From NCBI RefSeq assembly GCF_900100045.1, contig NZ_FNEA01000001.1, positions 168,089-232,088 of the forward strand: a stretch of DNA of 64,000 bases, written 5' to 3'. A model generated the notes under the pieces. The model saw nothing but the letters and a program-made list of their open reading frames with translations. It was not told where the DNA came from and searched no databases. The first letter of the stretch is position 1; each line of letters starts with the position of its first letter. This DNA is from Paracoccus denitrificans (GTDB lineage Bacteria; Pseudomonadota; Alphaproteobacteria; Rhodobacterales; Rhodobacteraceae). Positions 44,098-52,674 of this stretch are shown here, piece by piece. A program made the translations under genes and the position numbers.

Positions 44098-44976
44098 ATG
44101 ACCCATGCCCCCGAGGTGACAGGATTCTACGAGGCGCGGACCGGCTCGGTGCAATATGTCGTGGCCGATCCGGCGACGAAGAATTGCGCCATCATCGACC
44201 CGGTGCTGGACTATGACGAGAAATCCGGCGCCACCGCCACCATCGAGGCCGACCGCATCCTGAACTTCGTCGCCGGGCGCGGCTATGCTGTGCAGTGGAT
44301 TCTGGACACCCATCCCCATGCCGACCATTTCTCGGCCGCCGACTACCTCAAGCGCAAGACCGGCGCCCCCACCGCCATCGGCGAGAAGGTGGTCGAGGTG
44401 CAGAAGCTGTGGAAGGAATTCTACAACTGGCCGGATTTTCCCGCCGACGGTTCGCAATGGGACCGGCTCTTCGCCGAGGGCGAGACCTTCCGGGTCGGCG
44501 ATATCCCGGCCCGGGTGATGTTTTCGCCCGGTCATACGCTGGCCTCGATCAGCTATGTCATCGGCGACGCGGCCTTCGTGCATGACACGCTGTTCATGCC
44601 CGACAGCGGCACGGCGCGGGCCGATTTTCCCGGGGGCGACGCGCATGTGCTGTGGCGCTCGATCCAGGCGATCCTGGCCTTGCCGGACGAGACGCGCGTC
44701 TTCACCGGCCACGATTATTGCCAGGGCGGGCGCGAGCCGCGCTGGGAATCGACGGTGGCCGAGCAGAAGGCCCACAACATCCACATGGCGCAATACCGCA
44801 GCGAGGCCGAGTTCGTCGCAGCGCGCGAGGCCCGCGACCGAACCCTGCCCATGCCCAAGCTGATCCTGCATGCCTTGCAGGTCAACACCAATGCCGGCCG
44901 CCTGCCCGAGCCGGAATCGAACGGGCGGCGCTATCTGAAGATCCCGCTGGACCTGTTGCAGGCGCCCTGGGACTGA
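44098..44976 (+). CDS. blh: Metallo-beta-lactamase-fold persulfide dioxygenase-like protein (ETHE1/Blh type)
   Basis: A 292-residue protein with the single-iron ligand set of persulfide dioxygenases: THPHADHFSA, SPGHTLASISY, HDTLFMPDSGTAR and the late FTGHDY. These enzymes oxidise glutathione persulfide to sulfite and glutathione. It opens the sulfur operon, with AGGGAG 6-8 bases before the ATG, and is followed by DUF2892, YeeE/YedE, DUF442 genes and the convergent repressor, the arrangement of bigR/blh operons of plant-associated and photosynthetic alphaproteobacteria. Confidence 0.88.
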   Translation: MTHAPEVTGFYEARTGSVQYVVADPATKNCAIIDPVLDYDEKSGATATIEADRILNFVAGRGYAVQWILDTHPHADHFSAADYLKRKTGAPTAIGEKVVEVQKLWKEFYNWPDFPADGSQWDRLFAEGETFRVGDIPARVMFSPGHTLASISYVIGDAAFVHDTLFMPDSGTARADFPGGDAHVLWRSIQAILALPDETRVFTGHDYCQGGREPRWESTVAEQKAHNIHMAQYRSEAEFVAAREARDRTLPMPKLILHALQVNTNAGRLPEPESNGRRYLKIPLDLLQAPWD

Positions 44977-44994
44977 AACCGGAAAGGACAAGAA

Positions 44995-45198
44995 ATGCAG
45001 ATCAACATCGGAAGTGCCGAGCGCGCGCTGCGGCTGATCCTGGGCATCGTGCTGGTGGCATTGCCGTTCCTGGCCGGGCTTTCGGCGCTTTGGACCTGGG
45101 TGTCGGTGATCGTCGGGCTGGTGCTGGTGGTGACCGGCGTGGTGCGGTTCTGCCCGATCTGGGCGCTGCTGGGCATCCGCACGGGTGGCCGGGAATGA
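44995..45198 (+). CDS. DUF2892 membrane protein
   Basis: A 67-residue protein with two transmembrane helices (ALRLILGIVLVALPFLAGL and VSVIVGLVLVVTGVVRFCPI). The RFCPIW motif holds a conserved cysteine near the membrane surface. DUF2892 domains are found alone or fused to rhodaneses (YgaP) and go with sulfur-handling genes. It overlaps the next gene by 4 bases. Confidence 0.85.
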   Translation: MQINIGSAERALRLILGIVLVALPFLAGLSALWTWVSVIVGLVLVVTGVVRFCPIWALLGIRTGGRE

Positions 45199-45620
45199 CC
45201 GAGTTCACGCCTGTTCAATCGCTTCTGGGCGGTGCGTTGATCGGCCTGTCGGCGGTGCTGCTGATGGCATTCCACGGCCGCATCGCCGGCATGACCGGCA
45301 TCCTGGCCGGGGCTTTCGCACCGGGGGCAGGGCGGGGCTGGCGGCTGGCCTTCCTGGCGGGCGCCGTGGCGGCGCCGCTGCTGCTGATGTGGCCGGTTGG
45401 GATAAAGATCGATTTCGCAAGCCCGGTGCCGCTGGGCTTGACCGCGCTCAGCGGGCTGCTGGTCGGGATCGGGGTAAGCTATGGCGGCGGTTGCACCTCG
45501 GGTCACGGGGTCTGCGGCATGGCACGGCTTTCGGCGCGCTCGATCGTGGCGACGCTAAGCTTCATGCTGGCGACCGGGCTGACGGTCTATGCCACGCGCC
45601 ACCTGCTGGCAGGGGGCTGA
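45195..45620 (+). CDS. YeeE/YedE transporter, N-terminal half
   Basis: A 141-residue membrane protein with about four spans and the conserved cysteine motif SYGGGCTSGHGVCGMARLS. YeeE/YedE proteins import thiosulfate or related sulfur anions. Here the two halves are separate genes (this and the next), which together would make one transporter. ATGA overlap with the DUF2892 gene. Confidence 0.87.
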   Translation: MTEFTPVQSLLGGALIGLSAVLLMAFHGRIAGMTGILAGAFAPGAGRGWRLAFLAGAVAAPLLLMWPVGIKIDFASPVPLGLTALSGLLVGIGVSYGGGCTSGHGVCGMARLSARSIVATLSFMLATGLTVYATRHLLAGG

Positions 45621-45621
45621 G

Positions 45622-46077
45622 ATGGCGCTGCTCATGGCCCTGCCGATCGGGTTGGTCTTTGGCGCCGGCATCGCCGTCTCTGGCATGGCGAACCCGGCCA
45701 AGGTGCTGAATTTCTTCGACGTGGCGGGGGATTGGGACCCTTCCCTGGCCTTGGTGATGGGTGGCGCGCTGGCGGTGACCTTCCTGGGCTACCGGCTGGT
45801 GCTGCGCCGCCCGGCACCGGTCTTCGACCTGCGCTTTCACCTGCCCCAGGGGCGCGAGATCGACGCGCCCCTGGTCGGCGGCTCGGCACTGTTCGGCATC
45901 GGCTGGGGGCTGTCGGGCTTTTGTCCCGGCGGGGCCATTCCCGCAATCGGCCTCATCCGTCCCGAACCGCTGGTCTTTACCGCAACGATGATCGCCGGAA
46001 TCGGCATGGCGAAGGCAGTGCAGGGCTGGGTCGCCGCCCGCTCCGTCCTTTCCGCCGGCGACCGGCAGGGGGCGTGA
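45622..46077 (+). CDS. YeeE/YedE transporter, second half (DUF6691)
   Basis: A 151-residue membrane protein with the second-half motif GWGLSGFCPGGAIPAIGL, including the conserved cysteine. It pairs with the preceding gene. Inner-membrane sulfur-compound (persulfide, thiosulfate or sulfide) transport is the known role of the family; direction is uncertain. The next gene starts immediately after its stop. Confidence 0.86.
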   Translation: MALLMALPIGLVFGAGIAVSGMANPAKVLNFFDVAGDWDPSLALVMGGALAVTFLGYRLVLRRPAPVFDLRFHLPQGREIDAPLVGGSALFGIGWGLSGFCPGGAIPAIGLIRPEPLVFTATMIAGIGMAKAVQGWVAARSVLSAGDRQGA

Positions 46078-46452
46078 ATGTGGCCTTTTCGGCGGCGCGG
46101 CCGGCCGCGGTTGCGCAAGATCGACGACAGGTTCTCGGTCACCGGGCAGATCCACCCCGAGGACCTGCCAGCCATTGCCGAGGCCGGATTCCGCGTGCTG
46201 GTCTGCTTCCTTTGCGATGGCGAGGAGCGGGGCCAGCCCGATTTCGCCACCATCGCGGCCGAGGCCGCGCGCCTTGGCTTGACCGCCCGGCACATCCCGG
46301 TGGCCGGCCTGCCCACGACCAGCCAGGTCACGGCCTTTCGCCGGACCCTGGCCGAGGCGGAGGGGCCGGTACTCGGCTGGTGCCGCTCAGGTGCCCGGGC
46401 CCGGGCACTGCATGCGATGTCCCGGCGGCCGGCGGTTCCCGGCCGGGCGTGA
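46078..46452 (+). CDS. DUF442/TIGR01244 sulfur transferase/phosphatase-like protein
   Basis: A 124-residue protein of the DUF442 family, related to tyrosine-phosphatase folds, with the active-site loop GWCRSGARA (Cys then Arg). In many bacteria this domain is fused to the N-terminus of the Blh persulfide dioxygenase; here it is a separate gene in the same operon. It begins directly after the preceding stop. A sulfur-transfer role on the persulfide pathway is inferred from fusion and context. Confidence 0.85.
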   Translation: MWPFRRRGRPRLRKIDDRFSVTGQIHPEDLPAIAEAGFRVLVCFLCDGEERGQPDFATIAAEAARLGLTARHIPVAGLPTTSQVTAFRRTLAEAEGPVLGWCRSGARARALHAMSRRPAVPGRA

Positions 46453-46495
46453 CGCCCGCCGTTTCCGCGCCGTCGGCATTGCGATTGCCGGGCCG

Positions 46496-46816
46496 TCAGC
46501 CGTCCCGGCCGCAGAAACTGCTGTAAAGCACTTCCATCACCTGCCGCGCCGTCTGGCTTTCGATCCGATACCAGATCGTCTGCCCGTCGCGCCGGCCGGC
46601 GATGATCCTGTCGCGCCGCAAAAGCGCCAGGTGTTGCGACACGGTCGAATCGCGGATGCCCAGGAACTCTGCGAGCTGCCCCACCGATTTTTCGCCCTGC
46701 ACCAACTGGCACAGGATCAGCAGCCGGTGACGGTTGCCAAGCGATTTCAGGAACTCGCTGGCCTCGTCGGCGGCAGCGCGCATGCTTTCGGGGTCTATGC
46801 TGACGTGGGCGCTCAT
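46496..46816 (-). CDS. bigR: BigR/SqrR-type ArsR-family persulfide-sensing repressor
   Basis: A 106-residue winged-helix repressor (LGIRDSTVSQHLALLRRDRI). Two cysteines, Cys36 (LLILCQLVQ) and Cys102 (SSFCGRD), are 66 residues apart, exactly the spacing of the sensor pair in R. capsulatus SqrR (41/107) and BigR. A per- or tetrasulfide bridge between them relieves repression. The gene converges with the DUF442 gene and is divergent from cytochrome c'. The A-rich GGGG sits immediately upstream of the ATG, so a start 11 codons later is possible. Confidence 0.88.
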   Translation of the reverse strand: MSAHVSIDPESMRAAADEASEFLKSLGNRHRLLILCQLVQGEKSVGQLAEFLGIRDSTVSQHLALLRRDRIIAGRRDGQTIWYRIESQTARQVMEVLYSSFCGRDG

Positions 46817-46825
46817 CCCCTTTAG

Positions 46826-46841
46826 CTACATTATTGCGAAT
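46826..46841 (-). promoter_or_regulatory. Putative repressor binding site before bigR
   Basis: On the minus strand: ATTC, eight bases (GCAATAAT), then GTAG, matching the first half of the ATTC-N8-GAAT motif and sharing ATTCGCA-N5-GTA with the site at 44022-44047. It lies 10-25 bases before the repressor ATG, where it could give autoregulation. Confidence 0.5.
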
Positions 46842-46932
46842 ATACGGTCAAGGTGCGGCCCCAGGGACCGCCCCGCCGGCCCTTGGCAGGAACTCGCCCT
46901 GTCGCCGCATCGCGGCAGTTTGCCACATTAAT

Positions 46933-46948
46933 CTTCGAAATTATGAAT
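46933..46948 (+). promoter_or_regulatory. Putative repressor binding site before cytochrome c'
   Basis: CTTC-N8-GAAT with the extended form TTCGAAATTATGAATGT, only two mismatches from the perfect site at 54584-54599 (TTCGATATTATGAATGT). It sits 64 bases before the cytochrome c' ATG. The near identity of two sites 7.6 kb apart suggests one DNA-binding protein, most simply the BigR/SqrR product. Confidence 0.55.
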
Positions 46949-47011
46949 GTTACGGAGCTTAACTTAATCCGCACCCGCAAGCCCAACACTCTGCAAGCAA
47001 AGGTGATTTCC

Positions 47012-47467
47012 ATGCACAAGACGATCCTGACGGCGTTTGCCCTGACCTTTCCCGCACTGGCCCAGGCGGCCGAGCCCGGCGACATCGCCGCGGCGCGCAT
47101 CGGCTATTACAGCCTGGTCAACCTGGAGATGGGCGGGCTGGCCGCCATGGCCCAGGGCAAGGCGCCCTATGATGCCGAACGGGCCAAGGCGCTGGCCGCC
47201 GATCTGAAGGTGCTGTCGGAATATCTGCATGACGACCTGCTGATGCCCGGAACCTCGAATGCCGAACTGGCGGGCAAGACCCGCGCCCTGCCGGCGATCT
47301 GGGAGCAGGCCGAGGATTACCGCGCCAAGGGCATGGCCTTCCGCGAGGCCGTCGCCACGCTGAACGGGGTCGCCGGAGAAGGGCAGGAGGCGCTTGCCCC
47401 CGCCGTCGGCAAGGTCGGGGCGACCTGCAAGGCGTGCCACGACAGCTATCGCGCCAAGGATTTCTAG
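47012..47467 (+). CDS. Class II cytochrome c (c'/c556 type)
   Basis: A 151-residue precursor: signal peptide (MHKTILTAFALTFPALAQA), four-helix bundle and C-terminal heme motif CKACHDSYRAKDF, typical of the cytochrome c' family. These bind NO, CO or act in electron transfer in the periplasm. It is followed one base later by a membrane cytochrome b561, so a small electron-transfer pair is likely. It sits divergent from the persulfide repressor. Confidence 0.88.
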   Translation: MHKTILTAFALTFPALAQAAEPGDIAAARIGYYSLVNLEMGGLAAMAQGKAPYDAERAKALAADLKVLSEYLHDDLLMPGTSNAELAGKTRALPAIWEQAEDYRAKGMAFREAVATLNGVAGEGQEALAPAVGKVGATCKACHDSYRAKDF

Positions 47468-47468
47468 G

Positions 47469-48071
47469 ATGCGCGACGATACCGCCGTAGCGGCCGCGGA
47501 CCAGACGCAACTGGTCCGGCTATGGGATCTGCCGCTGCGGATCTTTCACTGGGCGCTTGCCGCCTGCGTTGCCGCCGCCTGGGGGCTGGGCAAGTTCGGC
47601 CCCGATATCATGACTTTGCATTTCCTGTTCGGATATGCGGTGATCGGGCTTTTGGCCTTTCGGTTGCTCTGGGGCTTTGTCGGGCCGCGTCCGGCGCGGT
47701 TCCGAAGCTGCCTTCATGGTCCCCGGACGGTGCTTGCCTATCTGCGGCAGATGCCGGCGCGCAGCCCCAGCCACTGGCCCGGTCACAACCCCCTGGGCGG
47801 TCTGTTCGTGATCCTGCTGCTGCTTGCACTGGCGGCACAGGTGGCGACCGGGCTGGTGGCCGATCCGCAGGACTACGTCAATACCGGGCCGCTGGCCGAT
47901 GCGGTCAGTTCAAGAATATCTCGCATGGCACTGAACCTGCATGACATTATTGGCAACATGATCCTGCTGATGGTTCTGCTGCATGTCGCGGTCGTGCTGT
48001 TCTATCGCCTGTGGAAGCGCGAGAACCTGATCCGCCCCATGATCACCGGCTGGAAGCGCATCCGAATGTAG
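47469..48071 (+). CDS. Cytochrome b561-type membrane cytochrome
   Basis: A 200-residue protein with four membrane helices and histidines at heme positions (RIFHWALAACVAAAWG, TLHFLFGYAVIG, LHDIIGNMILLMVLLHVAVV). It probably transfers electrons between quinol and the cytochrome c' encoded just before it. Start follows the previous stop by one base. A NO- or sulfur-related quinol link is inferred only from context. Confidence 0.87.
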   Translation: MRDDTAVAAADQTQLVRLWDLPLRIFHWALAACVAAAWGLGKFGPDIMTLHFLFGYAVIGLLAFRLLWGFVGPRPARFRSCLHGPRTVLAYLRQMPARSPSHWPGHNPLGGLFVILLLLALAAQVATGLVADPQDYVNTGPLADAVSSRISRMALNLHDIIGNMILLMVLLHVAVVLFYRLWKRENLIRPMITGWKRIRM

Positions 48072-48119
48072 GACCGCATGCATCGGAAATTTTGGCAGCG
48101 GCACAGAATTCCTCTTTCA

Positions 48120-48135
48120 AAACGATTATACGAAT
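48120..48135 (-). promoter_or_regulatory. Weak repressor-like site before DUF2892/RND operon
   Basis: On the minus strand ATTCG is followed by TATAATC and a poorly matching second half, in a very AT-rich stretch (48115-48150) that also looks like a promoter. It shares only the ATTCG half with the other sites, so the assignment is tentative. Confidence 0.3.
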
Positions 48136-48178
48136 ATATGTATATACTGTCGGCAAACAGCTATTCAGGAGTTCTGCG

Positions 48179-48379
48179 ATGACACTCGACCGTTCCGTTC
48201 TTGCCTTTGCGGGGTTCATGGTCCTGCTTTCCGTGGCGCTGACCGTCTGGGTTTCGCCCTGGTTCGTCTGGCTGACGGTCTTTGTCGGCCTGAACCTGCT
48301 GCAATCCGCCTTCACCGGCTTCTGCCCGGCGGCCATGGTCCTGCGCAAGCTTGGCATCAAACCCGGCTGCGCCTTCTGA
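48179..48379 (+). CDS. DUF2892 membrane protein, YgaP-like
   Basis: A 66-residue protein with two membrane helices (VLAFAGFMVLLSVALTVWVS, WLTVFVGLNLLQSAFTG) and the motif GFCPAAMVLRKLG with a conserved cysteine. It resembles the C-terminal domain of the rhodanese YgaP. CAGGAG precedes the ATG. It leads into the RND efflux genes, which is uncommon for a DUF2892 gene and connects the pump to sulfur stress. Confidence 0.85.
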   Translation: MTLDRSVLAFAGFMVLLSVALTVWVSPWFVWLTVFVGLNLLQSAFTGFCPAAMVLRKLGIKPGCAF

Positions 48380-48390
48380 AAGGCCGATCC

Positions 48391-49350
48391 ATGCGATTGC
48401 TGCTGCTTGTCGCGCTTGTCGCGGCCGGGCCGGCGCTGGCCGAGCCCCTGAGCCTTGACTGGAGCACGGTCCCCGAGATGAAGGCCGTCTACGGCACCGT
48501 CGAGGCGCGGGACACCATCCCGGCACGGGCGCGCATCGGCGGCACGGTCGTGGAACTGCTGGTGGGCGAGGGCGACCGGGTCGAGGAGGGGGCGACGCTT
48601 GCCACGGTCCGCGACGACAAGATCGCCTTCCAGATCGCCGCCTATGCCTCGCGGATCGAGGCGTTGCGGGCGCAACTGGCCGAGGCGGAATCCGACTTCG
48701 CGCGCGGCCAGTCGCTTGTGCAGCGCGGCGCGGCCTCGCAGCAGCGGCTGGAACAGTTGCGGACCGCGGTCGATGTCATCCGCGGCCAGATCGCCGCGAC
48801 CGAGGCCGAGCGTGCCATCATCGAGCAGCAGCAGGCCGAGGGCGCCGTTCTGGCCCCCGTCTCGGGCCGGGTGCTGAGCGTGCCGGCGGTGCGCGGCTCG
48901 GTCGTCATGCCGGGCGAGGTGGTGGCGAGCGTGGGCGGCGGCGGCTTTTTCCTGCGCCTGTCGGTGCCGGAACGCCATGCCGCCGACCTGGCCGAGGGGG
49001 CTGAGATCCAGATCAGGGCTGGCGGCAGGGCTGCGACGGGCCGGCTGGCCAAGGTCTATCCGCTGATCCAGGGCGGCCGGGTGCAGGCCGATGTCGAGGT
49101 CGACCGGCTGCCCGACGCCTTTGTCGGCGCCCGCGTGGCGGTGGACCTGCCGGTAGGCCAGCGCCGGGCGCTGCTGGTGCCGGCTGCGGCGATCACCACC
49201 CGCGCCGGAGTGGATTTCGTCAGCGTGGCCGGCGCCTCGGGCGGGGCGCGGCGTGCGGTGGTGACCGGCGGAATCCTTGCGCAGGACGGCATCGACATGG
49301 TCGAGATCCTGACCGGCCTTGCGCCGGGGGAAGGGGTGATCGTCCCATGA
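48391..49350 (+). CDS. RND efflux periplasmic adaptor (MFP)
   Basis: A 319-residue protein with a signal peptide (MRLLLLVALVAAGPALA), barrel-sandwich hybrid domain (RARIGGTVVELLVGEGDRVE), alpha hairpin (about 95-150) and C-terminal beta-barrel. The hairpin is short. It bridges the RND pump to an outer-membrane channel. No outer-membrane factor gene is present in the window. The last bases overlap the RND gene (ATGA). Confidence 0.88.
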   Translation: MRLLLLVALVAAGPALAEPLSLDWSTVPEMKAVYGTVEARDTIPARARIGGTVVELLVGEGDRVEEGATLATVRDDKIAFQIAAYASRIEALRAQLAEAESDFARGQSLVQRGAASQQRLEQLRTAVDVIRGQIAATEAERAIIEQQQAEGAVLAPVSGRVLSVPAVRGSVVMPGEVVASVGGGGFFLRLSVPERHAADLAEGAEIQIRAGGRAATGRLAKVYPLIQGGRVQADVEVDRLPDAFVGARVAVDLPVGQRRALLVPAAAITTRAGVDFVSVAGASGGARRAVVTGGILAQDGIDMVEILTGLAPGEGVIVP

Positions 49351-52300
49351 ACTTGCCCGGCGATACCCCCCGCAGCCCCGGCCTAGCCGGCTGGCTGACG
49401 CGCGGCTTCATCACCTCGCCCCTGACGCCGCTTTTCCTGATCGCGGCGCTGGCCTTCGGGCTGCTGGCCCTGATCAGCCTGCCGCGCGAGGAAGAGCCGC
49501 AGATCTCGGTTCCCATGGTCGATATCCGCGTCCAGGCCCCCGGGCTGCGCGCCGAGGATGCGGTCAAGCTGGTGACCGAGCCGCTTGAGACCATCGTCAA
49601 AGGCATCGACGGGGTCGAGCATATCTATTCCCAGACCCAGGACGACGGCGTTCTGGTGACTGCGCGCTTCCTGGTCGGCACGCCCTCGGATGCCGCGGTG
49701 CTGCGCGTGCATGACAAGCTGCGCGCCAACATGGACCGCATCCCCATGGGCATCCCCGAGCCGCAGGTGGTGGGCCGCGGCATCGACGACGTGGCCATCG
49801 TGGCGCTGACGCTTTCGGCCCGACCTGATGCGGCTGAGCGGGTGACGGGGGCCGAACTGACCCGCATCGCCCGCGAATTGCGCACCGAACTGGCCAAGAT
49901 CGACGATGTCGGCCTGACCTACCTGATCGGCGAGACGGACGAGGCGATCCGCATCGCCCCCGATCCCGGCCGGCTGGCGCTTTACGGCATCACGCTGCAG
50001 CAGCTTGCCGGCAAGGTCCAGGGCGCCAACCGCGCCTTGCCTGCGGGATTGCTGCGCGACGGCGGCCAGCAGGTGATGCTGGTGGCGGGCGAAACCCTGC
50101 GCAGCCCCGAAGAGATCGGCAACCTGGTGCTGACCGCCCGCGACGGCCGCCCGGTCTATGTCCGCGACGTGGCCGATGTGGGCTTCGTCACCGACACGGC
50201 CGAGGCGCTGGTCGCCACCGTGACCGACGATTCCGGCCGCCGCCCGGCGGTGACCCTGGCCGTGGCCAAGCGCGCCGGCGCCAATGCGGTCACCGTGGCC
50301 GAGGCGATCCTGCATCGTGCCGAGGCGCTGCAGGGCACGCTGATCCCCGACGACATGCAGGTGGAAATTACCCGCGACTATGGCGAGACGGCCAACGAAA
50401 AGGCCAACGAACTGCTTTACCACCTGGGCCTTGCGACGCTGTCGATCATCGCGCTGGTGTGGCTCGCCATCGGCCGGCGCGAGGCGCTGGTGGTGGCGGT
50501 GGTGATCCCGGTCACGATCCTGCTGACGCTGTTTGCCTCGTGGATCATGGGCTATACGCTGAACCGGGTCAGCCTGTTCGCGCTGATCTTCTCGATCGGC
50601 ATCCTGGTCGACGACGCCATCGTGGTGATCGAGAATATCGCCCGGCATTGGGGTATGGTCGTCCGTGACCGGCGCGAAAGCGCCATCGAAGCGGTGATCG
50701 AGGTCGGCAACCCGACCATCGTCGCCACACTGACCGTTGTGGTGGCGCTGCTGCCGATGCTGTTCGTGTCGGGGATGATGGGGCCTTACATGAGCCCGAT
50801 CCCCTCGAACGCCTCGGTGGCGATGATCTTTTCCTTCTTCGTCGCGGTGACGGTCACGCCCTGGCTGATGCTGAAGGTTGCCGGCCGCGCGCCGCTGCAT
50901 CACGATGCCGAAGGGCAGGGCGGTCGCCTGGGCCGCGCCTATGCCGCCATCGCCCGGCCGGTGCTGGCCAGCAAGGGGCGCAGCTGGCTGTTCCTCGGCG
51001 GGGTGATCGTGCTGACCTTCGGCTCGCTGGCGCTGTTCTACACCCGCGACGTGACGGTCAAGCTTTTGCCTTTCGACAACAAGTCGGAGCTGTCGGTGAC
51101 CATCGACCTGCCCGAAGGCGCCGCGGTCGAGACCACGGATGCCGTGGCGCAAGTGGTGGCCGGGGCGGCAATGGAGCTGCCCGAGGTGATCTCGGTCCAG
51201 ACCCATGCCGCCGCCGCGGCGCCCTTCAACTTCAACGGCTTGGTGCGGCATTCCTTCTATCGCACCCAGCCGCATCAGGGCGAGGTGGCGGTCAACCTGA
51301 CCCCCAAGCACGACCGCGACCGCTCGAGCCACCAGATTGCCCTGGACCTGCGCGCGCGCCTCCAGGCGCTGGCGGTGCCCCCAGGCACGGTGCTGAAGGT
51401 CGTCGAGCCGCCGCCCGGTCCGCCGGTCATGGCGACGCTGCTGGCCGAGATCTATGGCCCCGACCCCGAAACCCGCCGCGCAGTCGGCGAAAAGGTCGAG
51501 GCGGCGTTCCGCTTAGTCCCCTTCATCGTGGATGTGGACAATTCCTGGGGCGAGGCGGCGCCACGGCTGCGGGCGCTGATTTCGCCCGACGACCTGGATT
51601 TCTACGGCGTGGCTGAATCGGACGTCTTCGACAGCATTGCCATCCTGAACGGCTCGACCACCGTCGGTTATTCGCACCGGGGCGAGGGCCGGGCGCCGAT
51701 CCCGATCCGGGTCGAGCGGCCCAGGGAACAGCGCGTTCCGGGCGAGGATTTCCTGACCACGCCGATCCCGGCCGATCTTCTGCCCGGCAATCGCGGCGTG
51801 GTCGAGCTGGGCGACGTGGTGCGGATCGAGGATGAGCGCGCCTCGCATATCCTGTTTCGCCACAATGGCCGACCGGCCGAGATGGTGACCGCCGAACTCG
51901 CCGGCGATTTCGAGGCACCGCTCTACGGCATGCTCGCCGTGCGCGACGCGCTGGAGGCGCAGGACTGGACTGGCTTGCCCAAGCCCGAGATCCGGCTGCG
52001 CGGCCAGCCCCAGGACGACAGCGCCAGCACATTGCTGTGGGACGGCGAATGGGAGGTGACCTGGGTCACCTTCCGCGACATGGGCGGGGCCTTCGCGGTG
52101 GCGCTTCTGGGCATCTATATCCTGGTCGTGGCCCAGTTCGGCTCGTTCCGACTGCCGCTGGTGATCCTGACGCCTGTACCCTTGACCTTCATCGGCATCC
52201 TGGGCGGGCATTGGCTGTTCGGCGCACCCTTCTCGGCGCCCTCGATGATCGGCTTCATCGCGCTTGCGGGGATCATCGTGCGCAATTCGATCCTGTTGGT

Positions 52301-52538
52301 GGATTTCATCCGCCACGACATCACGGGCCGTCCGCTGACCGAGGTGCTGATCGATGCCGGCGCCGTGCGGTTCCGGCCGATCCTGCTGACCGCGCTGGCG
52401 GCGATGATCGGCGCGGCGGTGATCCTGACCGATCCGATCTTCCAGGGGCTGGCGATCTCGCTGTTCTTCGGGCTGATCTCGTCGACGCTGCTGACGGTTC
52501 TGGTGATCCCGGCGGTCTATCGCGTGTTCCGCACCTGA
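49347..52538 (+). CDS. RND-family efflux transporter (AcrB/Swr-like)
   Basis: A 1063-residue inner-membrane pump with 12 spans, two large periplasmic loops and hydrophobe/amphiphile-efflux motifs: ARFLVGTPSDAAVLRVHDKL, GILVDDAIVVIENIARH (proton-relay aspartates), FRPILLTALAAMIG. It exports an unknown substrate with its partner adaptor. Placement in a sulfur-stress cluster after DUF2892 hints at efflux of an oxidised sulfur or sulfane-modified compound, but nothing in the sequence decides this. The gap 52539-52674 has no gene. Confidence 0.9.
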   Translation: MNLPGDTPRSPGLAGWLTRGFITSPLTPLFLIAALAFGLLALISLPREEEPQISVPMVDIRVQAPGLRAEDAVKLVTEPLETIVKGIDGVEHIYSQTQDDGVLVTARFLVGTPSDAAVLRVHDKLRANMDRIPMGIPEPQVVGRGIDDVAIVALTLSARPDAAERVTGAELTRIARELRTELAKIDDVGLTYLIGETDEAIRIAPDPGRLALYGITLQQLAGKVQGANRALPAGLLRDGGQQVMLVAGETLRSPEEIGNLVLTARDGRPVYVRDVADVGFVTDTAEALVATVTDDSGRRPAVTLAVAKRAGANAVTVAEAILHRAEALQGTLIPDDMQVEITRDYGETANEKANELLYHLGLATLSIIALVWLAIGRREALVVAVVIPVTILLTLFASWIMGYTLNRVSLFALIFSIGILVDDAIVVIENIARHWGMVVRDRRESAIEAVIEVGNPTIVATLTVVVALLPMLFVSGMMGPYMSPIPSNASVAMIFSFFVAVTVTPWLMLKVAGRAPLHHDAEGQGGRLGRAYAAIARPVLASKGRSWLFLGGVIVLTFGSLALFYTRDVTVKLLPFDNKSELSVTIDLPEGAAVETTDAVAQVVAGAAMELPEVISVQTHAAAAAPFNFNGLVRHSFYRTQPHQGEVAVNLTPKHDRDRSSHQIALDLRARLQALAVPPGTVLKVVEPPPGPPVMATLLAEIYGPDPETRRAVGEKVEAAFRLVPFIVDVDNSWGEAAPRLRALISPDDLDFYGVAESDVFDSIAILNGSTTVGYSHRGEGRAPIPIRVERPREQRVPGEDFLTTPIPADLLPGNRGVVELGDVVRIEDERASHILFRHNGRPAEMVTAELAGDFEAPLYGMLAVRDALEAQDWTGLPKPEIRLRGQPQDDSASTLLWDGEWEVTWVTFRDMGGAFAVALLGIYILVVAQFGSFRLPLVILTPVPLTFIGILGGHWLFGAPFSAPSMIGFIALAGIIVRNSILLVDFIRHDITGRPLTEVLIDAGAVRFRPILLTALAAMIGAAVILTDPIFQGLAISLFFGLISSTLLTVLVIPAVYRVFRT

Positions 52539-52674
52539 GGCCCGGCCCGACGACGAGCAGCAAACTTCCGGGGGCTGGTGGCCCCCGGTGTCAGGCTACA
52601 CCCGCAGATAGAAGTGATCCGCCAGGAAGAAAGCCCATCGTCCGCCTGGGCCAGCACAGGCGCCTTGGCCCGGA

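Noticed and set aside
49383..51332. 649-residue open frame on the minus strand
   Set aside because: Antisense to the RND pump, which has full family motifs on the plus strand.
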